From a bacterium (GTDB taxonomy: Bacteria; Electryoneota; RPQS01): a DNA stretch of 10,707 nucleotides. This document shows positions 1 to 6,826 of the stretch, piece after piece. The notes beneath the pieces are model-generated. The model saw only the letters and a program-made list of their open reading frames with translations, was not told the origin of the DNA and made no database searches. Positions within the stretch are counted from its first letter, which is position 1. The number at the start of each line of letters is the position of its first letter. The translations under genes and the position numbers were made by a program. The stretch covers positions 1 to 10,707 of the forward strand of contig JAQTRJ010000047.1 in the NCBI GenBank assembly GCA_028711875.1, written 5' to 3'.

Positions 1-2354
1 TGGTCGGCCTGGGAGTAACGGTCGTGTTCGGGATCGTCTGGATGTTCCGGCATTTTTCGATCCAGCCGTTCATTCTCATGCTGCTGGGTACGGGCGTCTC
101 GTTCGCGCTGATCTATCCCGGAATCGTCAAGCAGCTGCCGCTGACGGCGAGCAAAATTTCCTTGTCCGCTCCGCTGGTGATTATCCTGGCGCTGTTTGTC
201 CTGTTCTGGTGGGCGGCTAAGCAGCGCCACGGAATTATCGGAGTCGGACTGGCGGGAGTGCTGCTGGTGGTGGTGGGCTATTCGTCCTACGGGATGATCT
301 ATATCCGATCGGGCTTGAATCCGGGAATTGACGAAAACGATCCCGATACGCCGGCGCGGTTCTTTTCCTATCTGAACCGGGAGCAATACGGCGAGCGCGC
401 GATTTTTCCGAGAATCTGGGATCACGATCCCGAATACCGGAGCGAGGGCGATTTTTTCTGGCGGTATCAGGTGAACAAGATGTTTCACCGCTACCTGTTG
501 TGGCAGTTCGTGGGGCGGGAAGGAGCGCCCCATGACGAGTATCAAGATGCCGGAGTATCGCCCAAGTATTCGCTGCTGAGTCTGTTCCAGAGCGAACCGC
601 AGGGCGCGCTTCGCTGGCTCGCCATGATCACCTGCGTTCCGTTTCTGCTGGGGCTGGTCGGCTTCATTTACCAGTACATGAAGGATAAAAAAGGCTGGCT
701 GATTCTGCTGGTGATATTCTTCATGACCGGTTACGCGATTATCTTGTACTTGAATCAGGATAATCCCCAGCCGCGAGAACGAGATTATTCCTACGTGGGG
801 GCCTTTTTCGCGTTCGCGCTGTGGATCGGAATCGGCGCGTCAGCGGTGATTGAGTGGGCCGCGAAAAAATTCCAAAAGATCCCCAGTGGCCATATGGCCA
901 CGGCTGGAGTCGCGGCGTTGCTGTTGGTGCTGAGTCCGGTGATGCTGCTGGCCCGCAACTACGAGATGAATGACCGGAACGGCAATCACGTGGCCTGGGA
1001 CTACAGCTACAACATGCTCATGTCCTGTGAATCGAACGGCATCATCTTCACCAACGGCGACAACGACACATTTCCGGTGTGGTATATGCAGGAAGTGGAG
1101 CACGTTCGCCGCGACGTCCGTCTGGTCAATCTGAGCCTGCTCAATACCGGCTGGTACATCAAGCAGCTCAAAGACCGCGAGCCCAAGGTTCCGATCTCGT
1201 TCAGCGACTCGTACATTGACCGCTACTTCGATCAACACGATACTCAAGCCCTCTTGCCGCGCTATTGGCCGCCTGAAAAGCAGCGCGTTGAACTTGAGAC
1301 GTCCGAAGGAGCCATGGCCTGGACCATGCCGGCGACCATGTATATTCCGATCCGTTCGGAGCAAGACCGGCAGAATAATTTCCTGCGCGTGCAGGATATT
1401 ATGATCCTTGATATTCTGCGAACGAATTACGACCGCGCCAAAACTCCCGCGCCGAAGCCGATCTATTTCGCCGTTACGGTGGCCAACTCGAATATGATTG
1501 GTCTTCGCGACTATCTGACGATGGAAGGCTTGGTGTTCCGGATCAATCCGCACGGCCGAACGCAGATGGATCCACAGGCGATCCGCCGCCATTTGCTCGA
1601 AACGTTCGACGGACATTTTCGCGGCATTGCGGATCCGGCGGTTCATTACGATGACAACGTGCAGAAGCTGCTGCAGAATTATCGTTCGGCGTTCCTGCAA
1701 CTGGCTTATTACTACTCGACTCTGTCCAACGGAGACCGAAGCGATTCGAAATATGAGACGCTGGACGAGCGGGTGACGAACTTTGACAAGCTGTCGAATC
1801 GCGAGAAGGCGCTGACGATCCTGATGAAAATGGATGAGGTGATTCCTGAGTCAGTGCGGCCGATTTCCAACGTGGACTTGTCGCTTCAGCTTGGCAAGAT
1901 GTATTCCGATCTGGGCCGGCCTGATGAATTTCGCCGGAGGCTTGAACTGGCGTCCCAGCGGCGCGGACTGCGCATGGAAACTCAAGCGCGACTTGCAGGA
2001 TACTGGATCGCATCGTTCAACGAGACGACGCGGGCGAAGGCGATTCTGGATCAGGCGTTGGGCGCTGATCCAACCGTTGAGGAGCTGCTGAGCGTGGGCC
2101 GCGAAGTGTACGGAAGCGGCGCTATCGCTTTGGCCGTGGACTATTTCGAGAAGGCCTACGCGAAGGACCCAGATGACGGCACGACCATCGGCGCGCTGAT
2201 ACAGGCCTACGAGACGGCGGGGCATAACGCGCGGGCGCAAGCGGTTCTTCAGGAATGGATTCAGAAACACCCGACCGACCGCGGCGCCGCCGATCGGCTG
2301 CAGCGTTTGCAGGCACAGGTTGCGAACCCGGTCCACGACAGCACGTCCAATTAG
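1..2354 (+). CDS. DUF2723 family membrane protein (PMT/GT-C-like) with C-terminal TPR region; 5' truncated
   Basis: The reading frame is open to the left edge (codons from base 3 read V-G-L-G-V-T-V), so the GTG at 24 is internal and the start lies outside; at least 783 residues are visible. About eight hydrophobic membrane segments lie between bases 20 and 955, in two groups separated by a soluble loop (about 310-600). Family-typical motifs are seen: NPGIDENDPDTP and YLNREQYGERA in the loop (about 318-400), PRERDYSYVGAFFAFALW (about 772-822) before the seventh segment, and NGDNDTFPVWYMQEVE (about 1053-1100) in the periplasmic part. DUF2723 proteins resemble GT-C protein O-mannosyltransferases, which move sugar from a polyprenyl phosphate to an extracytoplasmic acceptor. 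The N-terminal part expected to carry the catalytic acidic residues is outside the window, so activity cannot be judged. The end (about 1850-2310) has helical TPR-like repeats, for example AVDYFEKAYAKDPDD. The family call is secure; the enzymatic role is inference. Confidence 0.9.
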   Translation, partial: VGLGVTVVFGIVWMFRHFSIQPFILMLLGTGVSFALIYPGIVKQLPLTASKISLSAPLVIILALFVLFWWAAKQRHGIIGVGLAGVLLVVVGYSSYGMIYIRSGLNPGIDENDPDTPARFFSYLNREQYGERAIFPRIWDHDPEYRSEGDFFWRYQVNKMFHRYLLWQFVGREGAPHDEYQDAGVSPKYSLLSLFQSEPQGALRWLAMITCVPFLLGLVGFIYQYMKDKKGWLILLVIFFMTGYAIILYLNQDNPQPRERDYSYVGAFFAFALWIGIGASAVIEWAAKKFQKIPSGHMATAGVAALLLVLSPVMLLARNYEMNDRNGNHVAWDYSYNMLMSCESNGIIFTNGDNDTFPVWYMQEVEHVRRDVRLVNLSLLNTGWYIKQLKDREPKVPISFSDSYIDRYFDQHDTQALLPRYWPPEKQRVELETSEGAMAWTMPATMYIPIRSEQDRQNNFLRVQDIMILDILRTNYDRAKTPAPKPIYFAVTVANSNMIGLRDYLTMEGLVFRINPHGRTQMDPQAIRRHLLETFDGHFRGIADPAVHYDDNVQKLLQNYRSAFLQLAYYYSTLSNGDRSDSKYETLDERVTNFDKLSNREKALTILMKMDEVIPESVRPISNVDLSLQLGKMYSDLGRPDEFRRRLELASQRRGLRMETQARLAGYWIASFNETTRAKAILDQALGADPTVEELLSVGREVYGSGAIALAVDYFEKAYAKDPDDGTTIGALIQAYETAGHNARAQAVLQEWIQKHPTDRGAADRLQRLQAQVANPVHDSTSN

Positions 2355-2395
2355 TTTTTTTTCGGCAATCGTATAGTTTCTCCATTCTGTTTTTC

Positions 2396-2400
2396 GGAGG
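2396..2400 (+). promoter_or_regulatory. Ribosome binding site of the outer-membrane protein gene
   Basis: GGAGG lies 8 bases before the ATG at 2409. This favours that ATG over the in-frame TTG at 2403, which would leave only 2 bases of spacing. It is the best Shine-Dalgarno match in the window and suggests strong independent translation of this gene. Confidence 0.8.
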
Positions 2401-2408
2401 CTTTGACC

Positions 2409-3170
2409 ATGTACCGCTCTCTTGGAACCAGCATTGTTTGTCTGCTTCTGCTCGTGGCCTGGGGTTCCATTCCCGCACTGGCACAGGATTCCCATCAAAA
2501 ATACGGCGTGGAACTGCGCGGCGGATTCGGTGTCTACGATATGGGAGACGTAACTTCCGGGATTGAGTCCATCCAACGTTCCATCAAGAACAACTCAACC
2601 CCGATCAGCAACACGTTGAACACGTCGGACAACGGCCCTCTGGGCGGGCTCAGTTTCCTGTACCGGCCCTCCAAACATACCATGTGGGAAGTCGGCTATA
2701 ACGCGATTCTCGACGTGGAAAACACGGTGGACACCACCCCGGATACGGCCTCCGGGCAAATCCTGATGCATGCCAGCGAGTTTTTCCTGAAAGGGAACAT
2801 CGTGGCCACGCTGTCCAAGCGCATTCATGCGGATCTCGGCGCGGGAGTGTCCTACTATAACGCTGAACTGCAGGTTCAGGACAATCTGCGGCGGCGCTAT
2901 TACTACGATGCCGTCGGTCGTTCCTGGGGCTTGCTCGGAACGGTGGGCTTGGAGTTCCTGATGACCGAACGTGTGGGTCTGCTGCTGCAGGGCGGCGGCC
3001 GGTTTACCAACGTCACCCAATTTTCCTATGAGACAAGCGGGACCCGCCAGCAGCTTTCCGTCTTGGATGGAACCCGGCCGATGGAAGTGAATCTGTCCGG
3101 CGCGTTCGGCGTCGTTGGCCTTCGCTTCTATTTCGACCAGGTGACCCGGCCGATTGACTATACGCGATAA
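2409..3170 (+). CDS. Secreted, predicted outer-membrane beta-barrel protein of unknown function
   Basis: A 253-residue protein starts at ATG 2409 behind GGAGG. Residues 1-25 form a classic Sec signal peptide: Arg3, a hydrophobic core around residues 9-18, then A-L-A before Gln26 as a signal peptidase I site. There is no lipobox. The mature part (about 228 residues) has alternating polar and hydrophobic strands with many Gly and aromatic residues (YGVELRGGFGVYDMG, LGAGVSYYNAELQV, VGLEFLMTERVGLLLQGGG, GAFGVVGLRFYF), the look of an 8-10 stranded OmpA/OmpW-sized barrel. A Ser/Thr/Asn-rich stretch near residues 58-78 may be a surface loop. It does not end in the usual C-terminal Phe/Tyr; the last strand (VVGLRFYFDQV) is followed by about nine residues. 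It stands 54 bases after the DUF2723 gene and is closed by a terminator. Barrel topology is inferred from pattern only, and I recognise no specific family. Confidence 0.75.
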   Translation: MYRSLGTSIVCLLLLVAWGSIPALAQDSHQKYGVELRGGFGVYDMGDVTSGIESIQRSIKNNSTPISNTLNTSDNGPLGGLSFLYRPSKHTMWEVGYNAILDVENTVDTTPDTASGQILMHASEFFLKGNIVATLSKRIHADLGAGVSYYNAELQVQDNLRRRYYYDAVGRSWGLLGTVGLEFLMTERVGLLLQGGGRFTNVTQFSYETSGTRQQLSVLDGTRPMEVNLSGAFGVVGLRFYFDQVTRPIDYTR

Positions 3171-3220
3171 CTTTCCGGATCGCGTCGTCTGTCGCTGGTG
3201 GCTATGCCATTTCACATGTT

Positions 3221-3259
3221 GACCATCACCCGTGCCGCGGCGTGGGTGATGGTCTTTTT
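3221..3259 (+). terminator. Rho-independent terminator after the outer-membrane protein gene
   Basis: GACCATCACCC (3221-3231) pairs perfectly with GGGTGATGGTC (3244-3254), giving an 11-bp stem with a 12-base GC-rich loop. TTTTT follows at 3255-3259. It lies 50 bases after the stop at 3170 and points along the + strand. There is no T tract on the other side, so it works in one direction. It separates the envelope-protein block from the purE operon. Confidence 0.93.
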
Positions 3260-3268
3260 CCGGTGAAT

Positions 3269-3335
3269 TGCATCGGTTCGCGTGGACTCGGAAGCGAGAA
3301 ATTCATGGCACGAATCCTTGTGTGCATCGGTTCGC
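3269..3335 (+). repeat. Pair of 13-base direct repeats, 54 bases apart, spanning the purE start
   Basis: TGCATCGGTTCGC occurs at 3269-3281 in the leader and again at 3323-3335 inside purE. The offset is 54 bases (18 codons), and in the purE frame both copies read Cys-Ile-Gly-Ser, which in the gene is part of the GSxSD substrate-binding motif. Flanks do not match beyond the 13 bases. It may be a relic of a local duplication or chance. Confidence 0.4.
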
Positions 3336-3763
3336 CGTCTGACAAGGACTATTTTAAAGACGCGGATTCGCTGGCCGTTTTTTTCGGTCTCGAGATGATC
3401 GTGGAAGTTTTATCCGCGCATCGGAACGCTGCGCAGCTTCGCGCGCGTCTGGCCCAAGCCGCCGGCGACGGTGTGGAGATTATCATCGCGGCGGCAGGAA
3501 TGGCTGCCCATCTGGCGGGGGTCTGCGCCGCGGAAACGAATTTGCCGGTCATTGGAGTGCCGCTTCCGGGATCGAGTCTGGGCGGCTTGGATGCCCTCTT
3601 GAGTACGGTGCAGATGCCGGCGGGAGTTCCGGTTGCCACGATGGCCATTGGAGCGCCCGGCGCACGCAACGCCGTGATTCTGGCAGCGCGAATTTTGGGG
3701 CTGAAGGATTCTATCATACGACACAAACTCGACGAGTTTAAAGCGAAGGGCTTCCGACTGTGA
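3305..3763 (+). CDS. purE: N5-carboxyaminoimidazole ribonucleotide mutase, class I PurE
   Basis: This cytoplasmic enzyme interconverts N5-CAIR and CAIR in purine synthesis, normally after PurK. The 152-residue product carries GSPSD at 9-13 (phosphate/substrate loop), SAHR at 37-40 with the catalytic His39 (equivalent to E. coli His45), AAAGMAAHLAGV at 62-73, and the C-terminal VQMPAGVPVATMAIG and NAVILAARIL blocks. SAHR and the AAHL block mark class I rather than the class II AIR carboxylase. The usual AAHLPG reads AAHLAG here, a mild change. ATG 3305 is chosen because the product then begins right at the first family strand. The frame stays open upstream to a GTG at 3242, but that codon lies inside the terminator stem region. 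The leader after the terminator is only about 45 bases, too short for a purine riboswitch. A weak purine-rich GAAGCGAG precedes the start. It overlaps the next gene by 4 bases (GTGA), implying coupled translation. purK is not in the window. Confidence 0.95.
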   Translation: MARILVCIGSPSDKDYFKDADSLAVFFGLEMIVEVLSAHRNAAQLRARLAQAAGDGVEIIIAAAGMAAHLAGVCAAETNLPVIGVPLPGSSLGGLDALLSTVQMPAGVPVATMAIGAPGARNAVILAARILGLKDSIIRHKLDEFKAKGFRL

Positions 3764-4473
3764 CAGGTTTGGTGGTCGTACCGACCTATAACGAGCGCGA
3801 CACCATTGGCGCGCTTCTTGACGCTATTTTCCGCCAGAATCTGGGCGTGGACGTGCTGATCGTGGATGACAACTCGCCCGACGGAACCGCCGGATTAATC
3901 AAGCAGCGGATGGTTTCCGATTCCCGCATCCGGCTGATCGAGCGCCCCGGGAAAATGGGACTCGGCACCGCCTACGTGGCTGGTTTCAAATTCGCGATCG
4001 AGCAGGGATATGACCTCGTCTTTGAAATGGATGCGGACTTTTCGCACAATCCCAACGATCTGCCTCGCTTGCTCGATGCGATTCAAGATCACGATTTTGT
4101 CTTGGGCTCACGTTATGTGAACGGGATTTCCGTGGTGAATTGGCCGCTCCGCCGGCTGCTGCTCAGCTACTTCGCTTCGATGTACACCCGGCTGATCACG
4201 GGAATGCCGATTCACGATCCTACCGGCGGATTCAAGTGTTTTCGTATCGAGGTTCTGAAGGCGATTAATCTCGACGATATTCGCTCCGGCGGTTACAGCT
4301 TCCAAATCGAGATGAATTTTAAGGCCTGGAAGCGCAAATTCCGTTGGTGTGAGATTCCCATTATCTTCGAGGATCGCCGGGTCGGTCTTTCGAAAATGTC
4401 CAAAGCTATCGTGCGCGAGGCCGTGTTCATGGTCTGGAAACTGCGTTTCCGCTCTTTACTGGGCAAGGTGTGA
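3760..4473 (+). CDS. Polyprenyl-phosphate mannose synthase-like GT2 glycosyltransferase (DPM1 type)
   Basis: It is predicted to transfer mannose (or a similar hexose) from a nucleotide sugar to polyprenyl phosphate at the inner face of the membrane, making a lipid-linked donor for GT-C transferases. The 237-residue protein is a single GT-A domain without membrane segments. It has PTYNE at 8-12, VDDNSPDGT at 35-43, the metal-binding DAD at 91-93, GSRYVNG at 116-122, DPTGGFKCFR at 153-162, and FEDRRVGLSKMS at 203-214, all characteristic of the DPM1/Ppm family. Length fits the soluble, single-domain members. It starts at GTG 3760, whose bases overlap the purE stop, so it is probably translated by re-initiation. 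A role in feeding the DUF2723 protein upstream is inferred, and other acceptors such as glycolipids are possible. The sugar cannot be read from sequence. Confidence 0.9.
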   Translation: MTGLVVVPTYNERDTIGALLDAIFRQNLGVDVLIVDDNSPDGTAGLIKQRMVSDSRIRLIERPGKMGLGTAYVAGFKFAIEQGYDLVFEMDADFSHNPNDLPRLLDAIQDHDFVLGSRYVNGISVVNWPLRRLLLSYFASMYTRLITGMPIHDPTGGFKCFRIEVLKAINLDDIRSGGYSFQIEMNFKAWKRKFRWCEIPIIFEDRRVGLSKMSKAIVREAVFMVWKLRFRSLLGKV

Positions 4474-5337
4474 ATGACGCCCCGACGGTGTGTGTCCGTA
4501 ATCACGGTGACATATCAGTCCCGTTCCCATATTGACGCCTGCCTGAATAGCGTGCTCTCCACTGCGGGGGATTGGCTGGCGGATGGTGTGGTCGTTGACA
4601 ATGCGTCTGCCGACGGATCGGCCGATCATGTCCGCGCGACCTGGCCGTGGGCTTTGGTGATTCAGAATGACCGGAATCTTGGCTATGGCCGGGCGATGAA
4701 TCAAGCGGCCGGTCGAACGACGGGGGAATACTTGCTCATCATGAATCCCGACGTCGTGCTGCGGCCGGGTGCGGTGGAGGAACTGGCGGGATTTCTGGAT
4801 CATCGGCCCGAAGCGGCGGCATGCGGGCCGATGTTGCTCAGTCCCGAAGGCGAATTCCGCTTCGAATCCCGACGAAAATTCCCGACACCGTGGAATTCCC
4901 TCGGCTATTTTCTGGGACTATCCCGGCTCTTTCCTGATAGTCGGCTGCTCGGGGAATATCACAGCCGCTGGCTGTCTCCCGATCTGGAGGTGGTCACCGA
5001 TTCCTTATCGGGGTCCTGTATGATGGTGCGGAAGGACGCCTTTCTCAAGATCGGCGGTTTCGACGAAGACTACTTTCTGTTTGGCGAAGATATTGATCTT
5101 TGCTGGAAGCTGAAACAAGCCGGACAAGAGATCTGGTATGTTCCTGCGGCGGTGGTCGCCCACGCTAAGGGCGCCAGCATGAAACATGATCGGCCGCGCG
5201 CGCGGCTTGAGTTCTACCGTTCCATGCGCATTTTTATTGACAAGCGGCTCGTGGGACGCTATCCGCGTCCCTTGATCTGGGCCATGCGGCTCGGAGTCGG
5301 AATGGCCGCCGCTCTCAGTGGCAAGTATCGCCGATAG
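4474..5337 (+). CDS. GT2 family glycosyltransferase, rhamnosyltransferase (WbbL)-like
   Basis: This 287-residue GT-A fold enzyme probably adds a sugar during synthesis of a surface glycan. It has SVITVTYQS at 8-16, VDNASADGS at 41-49, NLGYGRAMNQA at 68-78, and NPD at 91-93 in place of the classic DXD. It also has SGSCMMVRK at 179-187 and the acceptor/catalytic-base block GGFDEDYFLFGEDIDLCWKL at 194-213, then VVAHAKGAS at 227-235. The order and spacing match the WbbL/rhamnosyltransferase-like branch of GT2. A moderately hydrophobic helix at about 266-282 may hold it to the membrane. Its ATG directly abuts the stop of the preceding GT2 gene, so the two are co-translated and may act in the same glycan pathway. 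Donor and acceptor are not known. Confidence 0.88.
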   Translation: MTPRRCVSVITVTYQSRSHIDACLNSVLSTAGDWLADGVVVDNASADGSADHVRATWPWALVIQNDRNLGYGRAMNQAAGRTTGEYLLIMNPDVVLRPGAVEELAGFLDHRPEAAACGPMLLSPEGEFRFESRRKFPTPWNSLGYFLGLSRLFPDSRLLGEYHSRWLSPDLEVVTDSLSGSCMMVRKDAFLKIGGFDEDYFLFGEDIDLCWKLKQAGQEIWYVPAAVVAHAKGASMKHDRPRARLEFYRSMRIFIDKRLVGRYPRPLIWAMRLGVGMAAALSGKYRR

Positions 5338-5384
5338 AGCGGGGCATTTACAGCGTCGCTTCTTCACCGAAGTGAAATCATCCC

Positions 5385-5388
5385 GGAG
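5385..5388 (+). promoter_or_regulatory. Closely spaced ribosome binding site of accA
   Basis: GGAG is only 3 bases from ATG 5392, shorter than usual. No Shine-Dalgarno lies at a sensible distance from the alternative ATG 5473 (the nearest GGAGG, at 5440-5444, is 28 bases away). The site therefore mildly favours 5392. Confidence 0.4.
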
Positions 5389-5391
5389 CTT

Positions 5392-6420
5392 ATGGCAGAA
5401 ACCAAACCAATTCTTGGCGCAAACCATGGTGCGGCCGGCGGAGGGCGCAGCTCTTTTGCCGATACGTACGTGATGGATTTCGAGAAACCCGTCGCCGAGC
5501 TGGAGCGCAAAATCGCGGAGATGCGATCACTGGCCACCGGATCGGGAATGAAATCCCTGTCGGTGGAAATTGATCGGATGGAGAAAAAGGCGGCGCACAT
5601 GCGGCAGGAGGTTTATCGCAACCTCAGCCCGTGGCAGAAGGTGCAGATTGCCCGGCACCCCCGTCGTCCCTACACGCTCGATTATGTGACCCGAATCTGC
5701 GATTCGTGGCTGGAGCTGCATGGAGATCGCGGTTTCGCCGACGATCATGCCATGGTGGCCGGAATGGCTTCCATCGGCGGGATTGACGTCATGTTGATCG
5801 GACATCAGAAGGGACGCGGAACTAAGGATAATCTCTTCCGCAATTTCGCGATGGCGAATCCCGAAGGATATCGCAAGGCGCTGCGATTCATGCGGCTGGC
5901 CGCGAAATTTCGCCGTCCGGTCATCACGCTGATTGACACACCCGGTGCCTATCCGGGTCTTGGAGCGGAAGAGCGCGGACAGGCCGAGGCCATTGCACGA
6001 AATCTTTACGAAATGGCGCGGCTGCCGGTACCGATCGTGGGCATCGTGATCGGCGAAGGCGGTTCGGGCGGCGCGTTGGCGATCTCGGTGACCGATGAAA
6101 TCCATATTCTCGAATACGCCATCTATTCGGTGATTTCGCCAGAGGGTTGCGCGTCCATTCTCTATCGCGATGCGGGGCAGGCTCCGCAAGCCGCCGAATC
6201 GCTTCGGCTCACCGCTCCCGACCTGCTCAAATTCAATATCGTGGACGGAATCATTGCTGAACCATCGGGCGGAGCTCATAATGATCCCGACGTCGCGGCG
6301 GCGAATGTGAAGGCGCAAATTCTGACTAGTCTGGACCGTCTGATCCCTCTGCCGGAGGATCGTCTCCTGGCTGCGCGTCATAAGAAATATGAAAAAATTG
6401 GCTTCTGGCTCGACCACTGA
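5392..6420 (+). CDS. accA: Acetyl-CoA carboxylase carboxyltransferase subunit alpha
   Basis: AccA with AccD transfers the carboxyl group from carboxybiotin-BCCP to acetyl-CoA, giving malonyl-CoA, the first step of fatty-acid synthesis. The 342-residue product matches AccA throughout. It has FEKPVAELERKI at 30-41, ARHPRRPYTLDYV at 87-99, IGHQKGRGTKDN at 136-147, IDTPGAYPGLGAEERGQ at 181-197, the oxyanion/CoA loop GEGGSGGALA at 221-230, and YSVISPEGCASIL at 245-257. E. coli AccA is 319 residues and begins close to the FEQP motif. Residues 1-27 here are an extra Gly-rich stretch, and ATG 5473 (Met28) would give a family-typical 315 residues. I keep 5392 because of the nearby GGAG, with doubt. 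accD is not visible. A 54-base gap with no clear terminator separates it from the GT2 gene, and it overlaps the thioesterase gene. Confidence 0.96.
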   Translation: MAETKPILGANHGAAGGGRSSFADTYVMDFEKPVAELERKIAEMRSLATGSGMKSLSVEIDRMEKKAAHMRQEVYRNLSPWQKVQIARHPRRPYTLDYVTRICDSWLELHGDRGFADDHAMVAGMASIGGIDVMLIGHQKGRGTKDNLFRNFAMANPEGYRKALRFMRLAAKFRRPVITLIDTPGAYPGLGAEERGQAEAIARNLYEMARLPVPIVGIVIGEGGSGGALAISVTDEIHILEYAIYSVISPEGCASILYRDAGQAPQAAESLRLTAPDLLKFNIVDGIIAEPSGGAHNDPDVAAANVKAQILTSLDRLIPLPEDRLLAARHKKYEKIGFWLDH

Positions 6421-6826
6421 GTTGCCTGCCGTGAGCGCTACGACGACCGTGCGCGTCCGATACGGCGAAACCGACGCCATGGGCTGGGTGTATCACGCGA
6501 CGTATCTGACGTATTTCGAAGTCGGACGAACCGAGCTGATTCGGAAAGTCTGGCGATCCTATCGCGAACTCGAAGACGAGGGTCTCAAACTTCCCGTGGT
6601 GCAGGCCGGTTGCCGATACTTTCGCGGCGCGCGTTACGATGATGAAATCATGATCGAATCGCGAATGACGCTGCCGACACCGGCACGGATCCGTTTCGAT
6701 TATCGCATTGGTCGAGCAGCCGACGGCGTGCGATTGGTCGAGGGATTCACTGAGCATTGTTTCGTGGATGAGCGTGATAAGCCTATTCCCGTTCCGGCGG
6801 ATTTGATCGGTCGGGTCATGCCGTAA
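6389..6826 (+). CDS. Acyl-CoA thioesterase, hotdog fold, YbgC/FadM (4HBT) type
   Basis: It is predicted to hydrolyse acyl-CoA to free acid and CoA in the cytoplasm. From ATG 6389 the product is 145 residues. The family signature YGETDAMGWVYHATYLTYFE lies at 25-44, with Asp29 matching the catalytic Asp of YbgC and the conserved YH at 35-36. It is followed by R48-T49-E50-L51, a PVVQAGCRYFRGARYDDEI block (substrate and dimer strand) and a final hotdog strand FTEHCFVDERDKPIPVP. The first 14-20 residues are not conserved. The ATG lies 32 bases inside accA, and GTG 6431 (11 bases after the accA stop) or TTG 6422 would give 131 or 134 residues, closer to the usual length. None has a strong Shine-Dalgarno. 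A role in lipid turnover fits the accA neighbour, but substrate length is unknown. Confidence 0.85.
   Translation: MKKLASGSTTELPAVSATTTVRVRYGETDAMGWVYHATYLTYFEVGRTELIRKVWRSYRELEDEGLKLPVVQAGCRYFRGARYDDEIMIESRMTLPTPARIRFDYRIGRAADGVRLVEGFTEHCFVDERDKPIPVPADLIGRVMP

Noticed and set aside
840..1700. 286-codon open frame on the minus strand opposite the DUF2723 gene
   Set aside because: It is the antisense shadow of conserved DUF2723 motifs on the + strand, with His/Arg/Val-rich low-information composition and no own context.
2355..2362. Run of eight T directly after the DUF2723 stop, as a terminator tail
   Set aside because: No stable hairpin lies directly upstream; only a 4-bp GGTT/AACC stem is found, more than 20 bases away.
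2372..2377. TATAGT as a -10 box for the outer-membrane protein gene
   Set aside because: No convincing -35 or lineage-specific partner element sits at proper spacing, so a promoter cannot be supported from sequence alone.
3242..3304. Upstream in-frame GTG starts (3242, 3263) extending PurE by 14-21 residues
   Set aside because: GTG 3242 lies in the terminator loop and stem, neither has a Shine-Dalgarno, and the added residues are not part of the PurE fold. ATG 3305 starts right at the first conserved strand.
5363..5376. Small hairpin TTCAC-CGAA-GTGAA before accA
   Set aside because: A 5-bp stem with no T tract is too weak to be a terminator; it might slightly affect ribosome access, but nothing supports a regulatory role.
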